11,625 nucleotides of DNA from JAUIAI01 sp049680625 (lineage in GTDB: Bacteria; Pseudomonadota; Gammaproteobacteria; Burkholderiales; Burkholderiaceae_E). The stretch is from contig JBAUID010000123.1 of NCBI GenBank assembly GCA_049680625.1, forward strand, positions 1 through 11,625. The letters are read 5' to 3'. Shown here piece after piece: positions 1-6,415 of this stretch (position 1 is the first letter of the stretch; every line of letters starts with the position of its first letter). The notes under the pieces were generated by a model. That model had not been told where the DNA came from. It saw only the letters and a list, made by a program, of their open reading frames with translations, and did not search any database. Made by a program: the position numbers and the translations under genes.

Positions 1-1082
1 CGGTAAATTTGTGGCATCAAGGCGACGCAGGCGAAGATCCGAACCACGTGATGGGTCGTGACAAACACGGGGTTAGCGCCCAGAGTCAATGCAATAAGGC
101 TCATCTCAATGACGCCGGCGGGGGCAAAGCCGAGCATGTAGATTTCTGGTTTAGTTGCGGTCAGGGGGGCCAGAAAGACGGCAATAATCATGGCCAGCCC
201 AAGCATCAGTGACACGGTAATCAGGCACAGGCCAACGCCTTGTATCAGCATTCTTCGGCGCAAACCGGAAAAGCGTACGCCGATGCCCGTGCCCATAAAA
301 ACCTGCGCAACAGCCCCCATCCAGTTGGGCACCTGGCCTTCGGTTACCCCAAAAATATGTAATGCTGCGCTCGCCAGCAATGGCCCGATGATCACTCCGG
401 CGGGTAGCTTAAAGAAGCGGGCCACTGCAAAGCCGGCAATGCCAGCAATCGCCAGCAGCATGGCATCTAACCAGGCGAGGGTTTGGGGACCGGGAGTCAG
501 GCTGGCTCCGGCCGCGCTGCCAACCGAGTGCCCAACCCACCAAGTGAAACCGAACGGAACAACAATAACAATCAGGGTTAGCCGAATAAAGTGCAGCATG
601 GCAATAATGCGGGCGTCACCACCGGCTTCTTCGCCGAGGATGACGCTTTCAACCAGGCCACCGGGCGAGGCCGAAAAAAAGGCGGTCGGACGATCAAAGC
701 CGCCGACGCGGCGAAAAACCATATACGCCATTGACTGTGCGATGACAGTGAAACCAATAATGGTCAGGAAACTTGGCCACCACTTTGGAAAGGTGTTGAG
801 AAGTTCAGGGGTGAAGGTGCCACCAATCATTACCGCAATAACGACAATGAAACCCCGGCGCAACGGCTCGGGAAAAGAGACCGGGTTGTTCAGCCTGCCG
901 GGCAGTGCCAGTACCCACGTGGCGTTGGCGGCGAGGGCGCCGATTAACCATGGCATTGGAATACTTGCCAGAAACGCAAGCGTACCGCCGATAAATCCAA
1001 TGCCGATACTGATCAGGAAACTGGTGATATGGTCCTGACGACTGATCGGCTCGCGAGAGGAATGGCTCGCCTCAGTTCTCAC
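1..1082 (-). CDS. AbrB-family membrane protein, C-terminus cut by window edge
   Basis: I read 360 codons from a GTG at 1082 down to the left edge; the stop lies outside the window. The product is very hydrophobic, with about ten likely membrane segments. It shows the internal duplication of the Gram-negative AbrB family (Pfam AbrB). Half one has MPWLIGALAAN (residues 43-53) and SASPGGLVES (137-146). Half two has LPAGVIIGPLLAS (226-238) and FAPAGVIEMS (319-328), followed by THHVVRI (343-349), which normally sits close to the C-terminus, so only a few residues should be missing. Members are inner-membrane proteins, often mislabelled ammonia monooxygenase or transcriptional regulator; the substrate is not established. 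The start is uncertain: no ATG precedes the first membrane helix. GTG 1082 is the only usual start after the in-frame TGA at 1101-1103, and no well-spaced Shine-Dalgarno precedes it. It lies 33 bp after the cupin stop, in the same frame, and is probably co-transcribed with it. Confidence 0.88.
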   Translation of the reverse strand, partial: MRTEASHSSREPISRQDHITSFLISIGIGFIGGTLAFLASIPMPWLIGALAANATWVLALPGRLNNPVSFPEPLRRGFIVVIAVMIGGTFTPELLNTFPKWWPSFLTIIGFTVIAQSMAYMVFRRVGGFDRPTAFFSASPGGLVESVILGEEAGGDARIIAMLHFIRLTLIVIVVPFGFTWWVGHSVGSAAGASLTPGPQTLAWLDAMLLAIAGIAGFAVARFFKLPAGVIIGPLLASAALHIFGVTEGQVPNWMGAVAQVFMGTGIGVRFSGLRRRMLIQGVGLCLITVSLMLGLAMIIAVFLAPLTATKPEIYMLGFAPAGVIEMSLIALTLGANPVFVTTHHVVRIFACVALMPQIY

Positions 1083-1107
1083 TCCGTTTTCACTCGGTTT
1101 TCACTCA
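1075..1107. repeat. 11-bp tandem repeat, three copies, at the AbrB start
   Basis: The plus strand reads GTTCTCACTCC, GTTTTCACTCG, GTTTTCACTCA at 1075-1085, 1086-1096 and 1097-1107. On the coding (minus) strand each copy contains GAGTGA, so GTG recurs every 11 nt in a different frame. Only the copy nearest the gene is in frame with the AbrB protein. The repeat fills the junction between the cupin stop and the AbrB start. Confidence 0.85.
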
Positions 1108-1115
1108 GTATTCAA

Positions 1116-1445
1116 TTAGTCGACCACAAAGAGTCTGGCCCCTTGCTCAGTTGATGAACGATGGGCTTCGGCGTTGTCAGCCACCTGGTAGCTCATACCT
1201 GGTTTCAGAATAAAGTGTCGACCGTCTTGTAGCTCGGTGTGCAGCTCACCTTCCATACAAAACAAAACATGCCCTTTTACGCACCAGTGATCAGCCAGAT
1301 AGCCGGGGCTGTACTGCACGATTCGCACTCGAATATCATTGAATTGCCGGGTTTGCCACAAGGCATAGCCCGACTCGCCTTCATGGCGGGTTGCCTTTAC
1401 GTCTGCCCAGTCGGTGGTACCAAACGGGATATTGGACATTTTCAT
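1116..1445 (-). CDS. DHCW-motif cupin fold protein
   Basis: A 109-residue single-domain cupin. Residues 47-90 form the conserved core: YSPGYLADHWCVKGH (45-59) with the DHWC/KGH signature of the family annotated as DHCW-motif cupins, then EGELHTEL (65-72), LKPGMSYQVAD (80-90) and a second-motif His in NAEAHRSS (91-98). Histidines 53, 59 and 95 are candidate metal ligands by analogy with other cupins; Cys55 is an unusual neighbour. The family has no firmly assigned reaction, and I infer a small cytoplasmic metal-binding protein. I chose ATG 1445 because GGAAAG lies 4 nt upstream. ATG 1439 (two codons later) is nearly as good, while an in-frame TTG at 1493 would add a repeat-encoded stretch and is unlikely. 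It lies between the thiolase and AbrB genes on the same strand. Confidence 0.85.
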   Translation of the reverse strand: MKMSNIPFGTTDWADVKATRHEGESGYALWQTRQFNDIRVRIVQYSPGYLADHWCVKGHVLFCMEGELHTELQDGRHFILKPGMSYQVADNAEAHRSSTEQGARLFVVD

Positions 1446-1464
1446 GTTGCTTTCCGGCTGCTTT

Positions 1465-1488
1465 TGAAGCCTTAAATGAAGCCTTAAA
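1465..1488. repeat. 12-bp perfect direct repeat, two copies
   Basis: TGAAGCCTTAAA occurs at 1465-1476 and again, head to tail, at 1477-1488. It lies in the gap between the thiolase stop and the cupin start, just upstream of the cupin ribosome binding site on the minus strand. Confidence 0.9.
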
Positions 1489-1494
1489 CGCAAC

Positions 1495-1517
1495 GGCGAC
1501 CTGTGGTGCAGGCCGCC
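1495..1517 (-). other. Stem-loop between thiolase and cupin genes
   Basis: On the minus strand GGCGGCCTG, loop CACCA, CAGGTCGCC gives a 9-bp stem with a single G-U pair. The same position is an A-C mismatch if the plus strand is transcribed, so the hairpin is better in the minus-strand transcript, which is the coding direction here. No T-run follows, so it is not a classical intrinsic terminator. It may be an RNA processing or stability element, or a weak attenuator, between the genes. Confidence 0.5.
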
Positions 1518-1539
1518 GTCGGGGGGAGGGGCTCAGGTC

Positions 1540-2700
1540 TTAGTAGACTTCAAACAAGCCGGCAGCACCCATACCCAGACCAACACACATCGAAACGACG
1601 ACGTTCTTGGCCTTGCGGCGTTTACCTTCCATTAATGCGTGTCCGGCCAGGCGGGCACCAGTCATTCCAAACGGATGACCAATTGAAATTGAGCCACCGT
1701 TCACGTTATACACCTCGGGTGAAATGCCCAGAGTGTCACGGCAATACAAACATTGGCTGGCGAATGCTTCGTTCAGTTCCCACAGATCGATGTCGTCGAT
1801 TTCCAGGCCGTGACGCTCAAGCAGGCGCGGAACCGCAAACACCGGGCCGATACCCATTTCATCTGGTTCGCAGCCCGCAACAGCCCAGCCCTTAAACGCA
1901 CCCAGGGGCTGCAAACCACGCTTTTCAGCTTCTTTGGCTTCCATGATGACAAGCGCAGCCGCGCCGTCGGACAGCTGACTGGCATTGCCGGCCGTGATGA
2001 AGTTACCCGGGCCCATGACCGGTTGTAGTTTGGCCAGACCTTCAAGTGTCGTCTCGGGGCGGTTACATTCGTCCCGGTCAACCGTCACCTCGACCATTGA
2101 CTCTTCTTTGGTTTCTTTGTTCACCTTCTTCATCATCGTGGTAACCGGAATAATTTCGTCTTTGAATTTTCCGGCAGCCTGGGCCGCGGCCATCCGTTGC
2201 TGCGACATCAGCGAGTATTCGTCCTGGTACTCGCGACTGATGTTGTAGCGCTCGGCAACAACATCAGCGGTTTCGATCATGGGCATCCAGAAGTCCGGAT
2301 ACATGGCGGTCAGCGCGGGCTCTTCGCCGCCGCCGCCGCCGCCGCGATAGGTAATGGAATCCACACCGGAGCCAACGACGATATTGGCGCCTTCATTCTC
2401 AATATAATGAGCAGCGTTAGCAATGGCATTTAGCCCAGAAGAGCAAGCCCGGTGTACGGTTGCCCCTGCGGTAGTTACTGGCATACCGGCCAACAATGCG
2501 CCAGCGCGCGCGACGTTACCCGAAGCAGCAACACAGCCGGCGACAACATCTTCGATTTCTTCCGGAGCGGCGCCCGAGCGGTCAACCGCATGGCGGATTG
2601 CATGGCCCAGCAATGCCATATTTGAGGTCTGGTTAAAGCCACCGCGAGCGGCTTTTCCCAGGCCGGTTCGCGCGTAAGAAACAATGACTGCCTGGCGCAT
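1540..2700 (-). CDS. Thiolase: acetyl-CoA C-acyltransferase
   Basis: A 386-residue protein of normal thiolase length. The catalytic nucleophile is Cys86 in HRACSSGLNAI (83-93). The other signatures are NEAFA (310-314), GGSISIGHPFGMTGAR (335-350) with His342, and the C-terminal Cys372 in MCVGLGMGAAG (371-381). CxGLG is closer to degradative FadA-like enzymes than to the CxGGG of acetoacetyl-CoA thiolases. The expected reaction is thiolytic cleavage of 3-oxoacyl-CoA to acetyl-CoA plus a shortened acyl-CoA, or the reverse condensation, in the cytoplasm. Chain-length preference cannot be read from sequence, and no FadB partner is adjacent. The start is firm: AGGAG lies 6 nt before the ATG. A six-glycine run (120-125) sits in the loop domain and is unusual. 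It is the first gene of a minus-strand group with the cupin and AbrB genes. I give no symbol because fadA-type names would over-specify it. Confidence 0.93.
   Translation of the reverse strand: MRQAVIVSYARTGLGKAARGGFNQTSNMALLGHAIRHAVDRSGAAPEEIEDVVAGCVAASGNVARAGALLAGMPVTTAGATVHRACSSGLNAIANAAHYIENEGANIVVGSGVDSITYRGGGGGGEEPALTAMYPDFWMPMIETADVVAERYNISREYQDEYSLMSQQRMAAAQAAGKFKDEIIPVTTMMKKVNKETKEESMVEVTVDRDECNRPETTLEGLAKLQPVMGPGNFITAGNASQLSDGAAALVIMEAKEAEKRGLQPLGAFKGWAVAGCEPDEMGIGPVFAVPRLLERHGLEIDDIDLWELNEAFASQCLYCRDTLGISPEVYNVNGGSISIGHPFGMTGARLAGHALMEGKRRKAKNVVVSMCVGLGMGAAGLFEVY
2325..2346. repeat. CCG/GGC trinucleotide tract inside the thiolase
   Basis: A run of uninterrupted CGC/CCG triplets encodes six consecutive glycines, all GGC, at residues 120-125 of the thiolase. 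It is followed by two glutamates. Pure identical codons indicate recent slippage expansion rather than selected glycine content. Confidence 0.85.
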
Positions 2701-2774
2701 GGATATCTCCTGAGGTTGATAAATTCAGCCACAAATGTAGCGTATGTTCCGGCGCTCGGGCAGATGGGGATTTT

Positions 2775-2795
2775 CACCGGCGAATCTCGCCGGTG
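2775..2795. other. Perfect inverted repeat upstream of the thiolase
   Basis: CACCGGCG, spacer AATCT, CGCCGGTG: an 8-bp perfect stem with a 5-nt loop, about 75 bp upstream of the thiolase ATG in the divergent intergenic region. It is flanked by TTTT on the left and has no T-tract after it in either reading direction. It could be a regulator-binding site or an RNA hairpin in the thiolase leader. A weaker hairpin (ACCCGC/GCGGGT) lies at 2863-2879. The rest of 2701-2900 shows nothing else I can name. Confidence 0.5.
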
Positions 2796-2928
2796 CTCTG
2801 GGGTTTATGCAATCGCGCGGCATTCACTATTTCACCGCTCCGGCAAACAGCTTTCTGTAAACACCCGCGGCTGGCGGGTTCTGAGTGATTAATGGTTGGT
2901 CCTGACCGATAGCCGGGCCGGCCCCCCC

Positions 2929-2958
2929 TTGTTCGCAATCTTTGCCGTCCCATATACT
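2929..2958 (+). promoter_or_regulatory. Candidate sigma70-like promoter for the DUF1800/DUF1501 genes
   Basis: TATACT at 2953-2958 matches the -10 consensus at five of six positions. TTGTTC at 2929-2934 keeps only the TTG of the -35 box, with an 18-bp spacer. Transcription would begin near 2965, leaving an 80-90 nt leader before ATG 3049. The -35 is poor, so an activator or another promoter is possible. This is read from consensus alone. Confidence 0.4.
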
Positions 2959-2967
2959 CAGGCCCGA

Positions 2968-2983
2968 TGTGACAAAAGTCACA
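2968..2983. promoter_or_regulatory. CRP/Vfr-type binding palindrome
   Basis: TGTGACAAAAGTCACA is an exact match to the TGTGA-N6-TCACA CRP consensus, and the symmetry extends one base further inward (TGTGAC/GTCACA). It lies 66 bp before the DUF1800 start and 268 bp before the thiolase start. Relative to the candidate -10 at 2953-2958 it covers about +3 to +18, a position expected to repress that promoter. A downstream start with GATAAC (3009-3014) as -10 would place it near -45, an activating position. Which gene it controls is inference. Confidence 0.6.
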
Positions 2984-3048
2984 CGCCCGCCAAGCGAGCA
3001 GGCAACCCGATAACTCGATTCCAGCCAGGCAATAACCGGAATCGACCC

Positions 3049-4785
3049 ATGTTGAAAAGCACTTCTTGTCTGGCAACCCTGCTTGCCGCCTCACTGATCA
3101 CCGCCTGTAGCGGGGGCAGTTCGTTGCAGGACAGCCTCCAGGGGCCTGCGGGTGGTGCAGTTATTTATTCGTCTGCGGGTGCCGAAGGTCCGGTGGCCTC
3201 AACGAAAACTGTCACCGCAGAGCCGCTGCCTGCCGAGATGCAGCCGTCCGACGCAGATACTGTCCGCTTTCTTGCCCAGGCATCGTTTGGGCCGGTTGGC
3301 TACGACGAAGTGAGTGCCGTTCAACGGATTGGTTTTGATGCCTGGATAAACCATCAGATGGAACTGGCTGCGCCTTCGCATCTGCAGTACGTGATTGAAC
3401 AGTCACCACGGGACAGTAACGGTCGGCCGCAACACCGGATGAGCTACGAGGCAGTATGGCAACAGTGGTTATTTAGTGAAGCCCAACTGCGGGCCCGGGT
3501 TGCATTTGCTCTGTCGCAGATCTTTGTTGTGTCCAATTCGGCAGGTGACTTGCATCCAACCGGATTGTCCTCGTACATGGACATGCTCAATCGCAATGCT
3601 TTCGGAAACTACCGGAGCTTGCTTGAAGAGGTCAGTTTGCATCCGGCAATGGGTTACTTCCTGAACATGATTGAGTCTGAGAAAGAAGACCCGTTCAAAG
3701 GCACCCATCCAAACGAAAACTACGCCCGCGAAGTTCTGCAGTTGTTTTCAATTGGCTTGCATCATCTGAATGCGGACGGCACGCCGGCTGTTGATGCCGT
3801 GGGTGACTTGATTCCAGCCTACGATCAGGATGTTGTCCAGGGTTTTGCCCGGGCATTTTCGGGGTGGAGTTTTGGCAACCGTGACACCGCTGACACCAGG
3901 GCATTTGGTCGCGGTGAAGAAGACTGGACGGTGCCGATGAAACCGTGGGCCAGCCACCATTCAACCTCGGAGAAGCACCTGCTCAACGGATTGGTCTTGC
4001 CAGCCGGTCAGACGCCACAAGAAGATTTGCGATTGGCCCTGGATTCGATATTTTATCATCCGAATGTTGGACCCTTTATTTCGCGTCGCCTGATTCAGCG
4101 CCTGGTGACGAGTAACCCGTCGCCAGCGTACATCCTTCGAATAACCACAATTTTCAATGACAACGGCGCCGGTGTTCGTGGTGATCTGGCCGCTATTGTC
4201 AAGGCTATTTTACTTGACGAAGAAGCCCGCACCCCAATGACCTCTCAAGCGGCCAGTGCAGGCAAGCAGCGCGAGCCGGTGATTCGGTTTGCCAATATTC
4301 TGCGGGCGATGAATGCGCGCTCGCAGTCTGGCCACAGCGACATTCAGTACCTAAACAGTGCTGACAACGGACTGGGGCAGAGCCCGCTGCTGGCGCCGTC
4401 TGTATTTAACTTTTACTCACCTGACTATCGGAGCCCGGGCCCAATTGCCGCGGCAGGTCTTACCGCTCCGGAATTCCAGATTACAACTGAAACCGCTGTT
4501 GTGGGTACATTGAATTTTTTCGCCCGCCTGATTGAGTCGGGTGGTTATGGCAAAGATCAGAATCGCCTGAACCTTGATTTCGATTCGCTGACAGTGCCGG
4601 CTGGTGATGCCAATTGGCTGATCGACCACATGGTGTTGATGTTCATGAACGGCCAGGTTTCCCCTGAAACCCGGGTCGCCATGTTACGGGCAATCAATTC
4701 GATCGACCCATCCAACACCGAGGAAAGAATAAAAACGGCCCTCATCCTGACCGCTATCGCACCTGAATTTGTCGTGCAGCGTTAA
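3049..4785 (+). CDS. DUF1800 domain lipoprotein
   Basis: 578 residues. The N-terminus is a lipoprotein signal: a basic Lys, a hydrophobic stretch and the lipobox ITAC with Cys20, followed by SGG. Serine at +2 favours outer-membrane sorting under the Lol rule. A linker rich in Ser, Gly and Ala (21-66) leads to the DUF1800 domain. Its landmarks are RFLAQASFGP (73-82), PNENYAREVLQLFSIGL (221-237), FISRRLIQRLVTSNPSP (343-359), PSVFNFYSPDYRSPG (450-464) and the closing APEFVVQR. The family is found in many bacteria, usually next to DUF1501, and has no established biochemical role. I start it at ATG 3049: upstream in-frame starts (for example 2896) would bury the lipoprotein signal and overlap the CRP-type site. 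The ribosome site is weak (GGAA, 7 nt upstream). It sits 82 bp before the DUF1501 gene, so one operon is likely. Confidence 0.9.
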   Translation: MLKSTSCLATLLAASLITACSGGSSLQDSLQGPAGGAVIYSSAGAEGPVASTKTVTAEPLPAEMQPSDADTVRFLAQASFGPVGYDEVSAVQRIGFDAWINHQMELAAPSHLQYVIEQSPRDSNGRPQHRMSYEAVWQQWLFSEAQLRARVAFALSQIFVVSNSAGDLHPTGLSSYMDMLNRNAFGNYRSLLEEVSLHPAMGYFLNMIESEKEDPFKGTHPNENYAREVLQLFSIGLHHLNADGTPAVDAVGDLIPAYDQDVVQGFARAFSGWSFGNRDTADTRAFGRGEEDWTVPMKPWASHHSTSEKHLLNGLVLPAGQTPQEDLRLALDSIFYHPNVGPFISRRLIQRLVTSNPSPAYILRITTIFNDNGAGVRGDLAAIVKAILLDEEARTPMTSQAASAGKQREPVIRFANILRAMNARSQSGHSDIQYLNSADNGLGQSPLLAPSVFNFYSPDYRSPGPIAAAGLTAPEFQITTETAVVGTLNFFARLIESGGYGKDQNRLNLDFDSLTVPAGDANWLIDHMVLMFMNGQVSPETRVAMLRAINSIDPSNTEERIKTALILTAIAPEFVVQR

Positions 4786-4867
4786 TTTGTGCAGCTTGTT
4801 CAGCATTAGAACCTGAACCTTCCCGGTTTTTGGGCACCGAGCAATAAATTTTTAAAAGAGACTGACC

Positions 4868-6265
4868 ATGAATTCAAGAAGACGACTGATGTTTGGCGCC
4901 GGTGGCGCGGCTGCGTTGACTGCGTTAAACGCAACAACGGGTTCGGGCGCTGGCATGTTCGGTGCGATGCAACGGATGGCGGCGGCGGCCGGAGACGCAA
5001 TGGTCTCAAATGCCCATGCGCAGTCGGCTGATGACTACAAAGCGTTGGTTTGTTTGTTTATGCATGGTGGCAACGATGCAAATAATATGATCGTACCGCT
5101 GCAGGCGGGGCAGTACGGCTTATATCAGCAGGCACGCGGTCGGTTGGCGCTGGGTACCGATGTGTTGTTACCCGTTGCGCCGGTTAATACCGGTGGTGAG
5201 AGCTTTGGCTTTCATCCGGCAATGACACAATTGCAGAACTTGTTCAGCCAGGGCAGTGCGGCGGTTGTGGCCAATGTCGGGCCACTGGCCGAACCCACAA
5301 GCAAAGCGCAATACGACGCAAGATCGGTCGAATTGCCGCCCAACCTGATGTCCCATTCAGACCAACAGGGATTATGGCAAAGCGGTACCTCAGATGGCCT
5401 GGCCCGAACCGGCTGGGCCGGGCGGGTTGGTGACCTGATGCAAAGCATGAACACCAACCGCGGCGCGACCTGTCTGTCATTGTCGGGTAACAATATCTGG
5501 CAGAACGGCACTTCGCTGACATCGTACAAAGTTTCACCGAGTGGTAATTTTGGCTTTAATTTTTATCGCGAGAATAGTAACGATCCGTTGTCAGTATCTA
5601 TTGGAGAAATCCTGAATTCGCAACGCGGCCACTTGTTCGAAGCCGAATGGTTAAAAGTGATCAGTCGCGCTCTGGAAAATCAGCGGGTGATGGCTGATGC
5701 TATTGACAGCGATCAATTCGAAGGCGCTTTTCCCGGGTCGAGTCTTGGTCGGCAGCTTGGTATGGCTGCGCGCCTGATTGCCGCCCGAAACACCCTGGGT
5801 ATGCGTCGACAAACACTGTTTGTTTCGATCGGTGGATTCGACACCCACGGTGATGATCAGTTGTGGCGCCAGGAAAGCCTGTTGGGACAAATCAGCGAGG
5901 CTGTATCGGCGTTTTACGACGCAACCGTCACTCTGGGGGTAGCCGATAAAGTAACTTTGTTTACCGCGTCTGACTTCAACCGCAACCTGCAGAGTAACGG
6001 GCAGGGCTCAGATCATGCCTGGGGCAGTCACCACCTGGTGGTTGGCGGGGCAGTACAAGGTAATTCTATTGTTGGACAGTTTCCGAATCTGACCCTCGGC
6101 GGGCCGGATGATGCGCGTGACTCGGGCATTTGGATTCCGACCACCTCGACTGAACAATTCGCCGGAACAATGGCTACCTGGTTTGGCGTGTCGCCAACCG
6201 AAATGGCCACTGTGATGCCAACTCTGGACCGTTTCGCGACGCCGGATCTCGGGTTTCTTGGCTGA
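4868..6265 (+). CDS. DUF1501 protein with twin-arginine signal
   Basis: 465 residues. SRRRLMFGAGG (3-13) is a twin-arginine-like signal, followed by a hydrophobic Ala/Gly stretch and a likely AHA cleavage site at 49-51, so export in folded form to the periplasm is expected. The DUF1501 domain follows, with MHGGNDANNMIVPL (65-78), LMSHSDQQGLWQSG (160-173), GGFDTHGDD (322-330), SDFNR (368-372) and GSDHAWGSHHLVVGGAV (380-396). DUF1501 is related to the alkaline phosphatase/sulfatase fold. The Asp and His residues in these motifs look like metal-binding positions, but I cannot assign the catalytic nucleophile or substrate. AAGAG lies 7 nt before the ATG. It pairs with the upstream DUF1800 lipoprotein, as in many genomes, which suggests the two proteins work together in the cell envelope. 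No clear terminator follows it. Confidence 0.9.
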   Translation: MNSRRRLMFGAGGAAALTALNATTGSGAGMFGAMQRMAAAAGDAMVSNAHAQSADDYKALVCLFMHGGNDANNMIVPLQAGQYGLYQQARGRLALGTDVLLPVAPVNTGGESFGFHPAMTQLQNLFSQGSAAVVANVGPLAEPTSKAQYDARSVELPPNLMSHSDQQGLWQSGTSDGLARTGWAGRVGDLMQSMNTNRGATCLSLSGNNIWQNGTSLTSYKVSPSGNFGFNFYRENSNDPLSVSIGEILNSQRGHLFEAEWLKVISRALENQRVMADAIDSDQFEGAFPGSSLGRQLGMAARLIAARNTLGMRRQTLFVSIGGFDTHGDDQLWRQESLLGQISEAVSAFYDATVTLGVADKVTLFTASDFNRNLQSNGQGSDHAWGSHHLVVGGAVQGNSIVGQFPNLTLGGPDDARDSGIWIPTTSTEQFAGTMATWFGVSPTEMATVMPTLDRFATPDLGFLG

Positions 6266-6281
6266 CGGGTCCATAGATTCG

Positions 6282-6315
6282 GTTTTAGAACCACTCATGT
6301 GGCGTCAGTTTTAGA
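6282..6315 (+). repeat. 8-bp direct repeat upstream of the response regulator
   Basis: GTTTTAGA at 6282-6289 and 6308-6315, 26 bp apart and each followed by CC within one base. OmpR/PhoB-family regulators usually bind direct repeats, so this could be an autoregulatory site, but an 8-mer recurring by chance is quite possible. Confidence 0.25.
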
Positions 6316-6363
6316 CCGTTAATGCGGTATTTCGACGCGTTCTCACCCAATTGAGTCGGTCGT

Positions 6364-6388
6364 AGTGGCATACTGGAGCCCTGCCACT
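6364..6388. other. Perfect 7-bp inverted repeat before the response regulator
   Basis: AGTGGCA, 11-bp spacer, TGCCACT. It ends 27 bp before ATG 6416. The 18-bp centre-to-centre spacing of the arms suits a dimeric regulator, or it may form a hairpin in the mRNA leader. No convincing promoter could be placed around it. Confidence 0.4.
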
Positions 6389-6415
6389 GCACTGTTAGAA
6401 ATTGGGGAGCAATAC

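Noticed and set aside
190..1038. 282-codon plus-strand ORF
   Set aside because: It is antisense to the AbrB reading frame, which has clear duplicated family motifs. The plus-strand product is basic, low-complexity and without recognisable domains.
1446..1493. TTG start extending the cupin by 16 residues
   Set aside because: The extra residues are encoded by the 12-bp direct repeat and do not resemble cupin sequence; the ATG at 1445 has a GGAAAG ribosome site.
1990..2690. Thiolase signature GHPFGMTGAR and CVGLGMG as evidence of lost function
   Set aside because: Catalytic Cys86, His342 and Cys372 are all present, and these variants occur, as I recall, in ordinary FadA-like thiolase clades.
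2775..2795. The CACCGGCG/CGCCGGTG hairpin as an intrinsic terminator
   Set aside because: No T-tract follows the stem on either strand, and no gene ends into it from either side.
2896..3048. 51-codon upstream extension of the DUF1800 gene
   Set aside because: It would put the lipoprotein signal and lipobox 51 residues inside the protein and would place the CRP-type site and candidate -10 box inside coding sequence.
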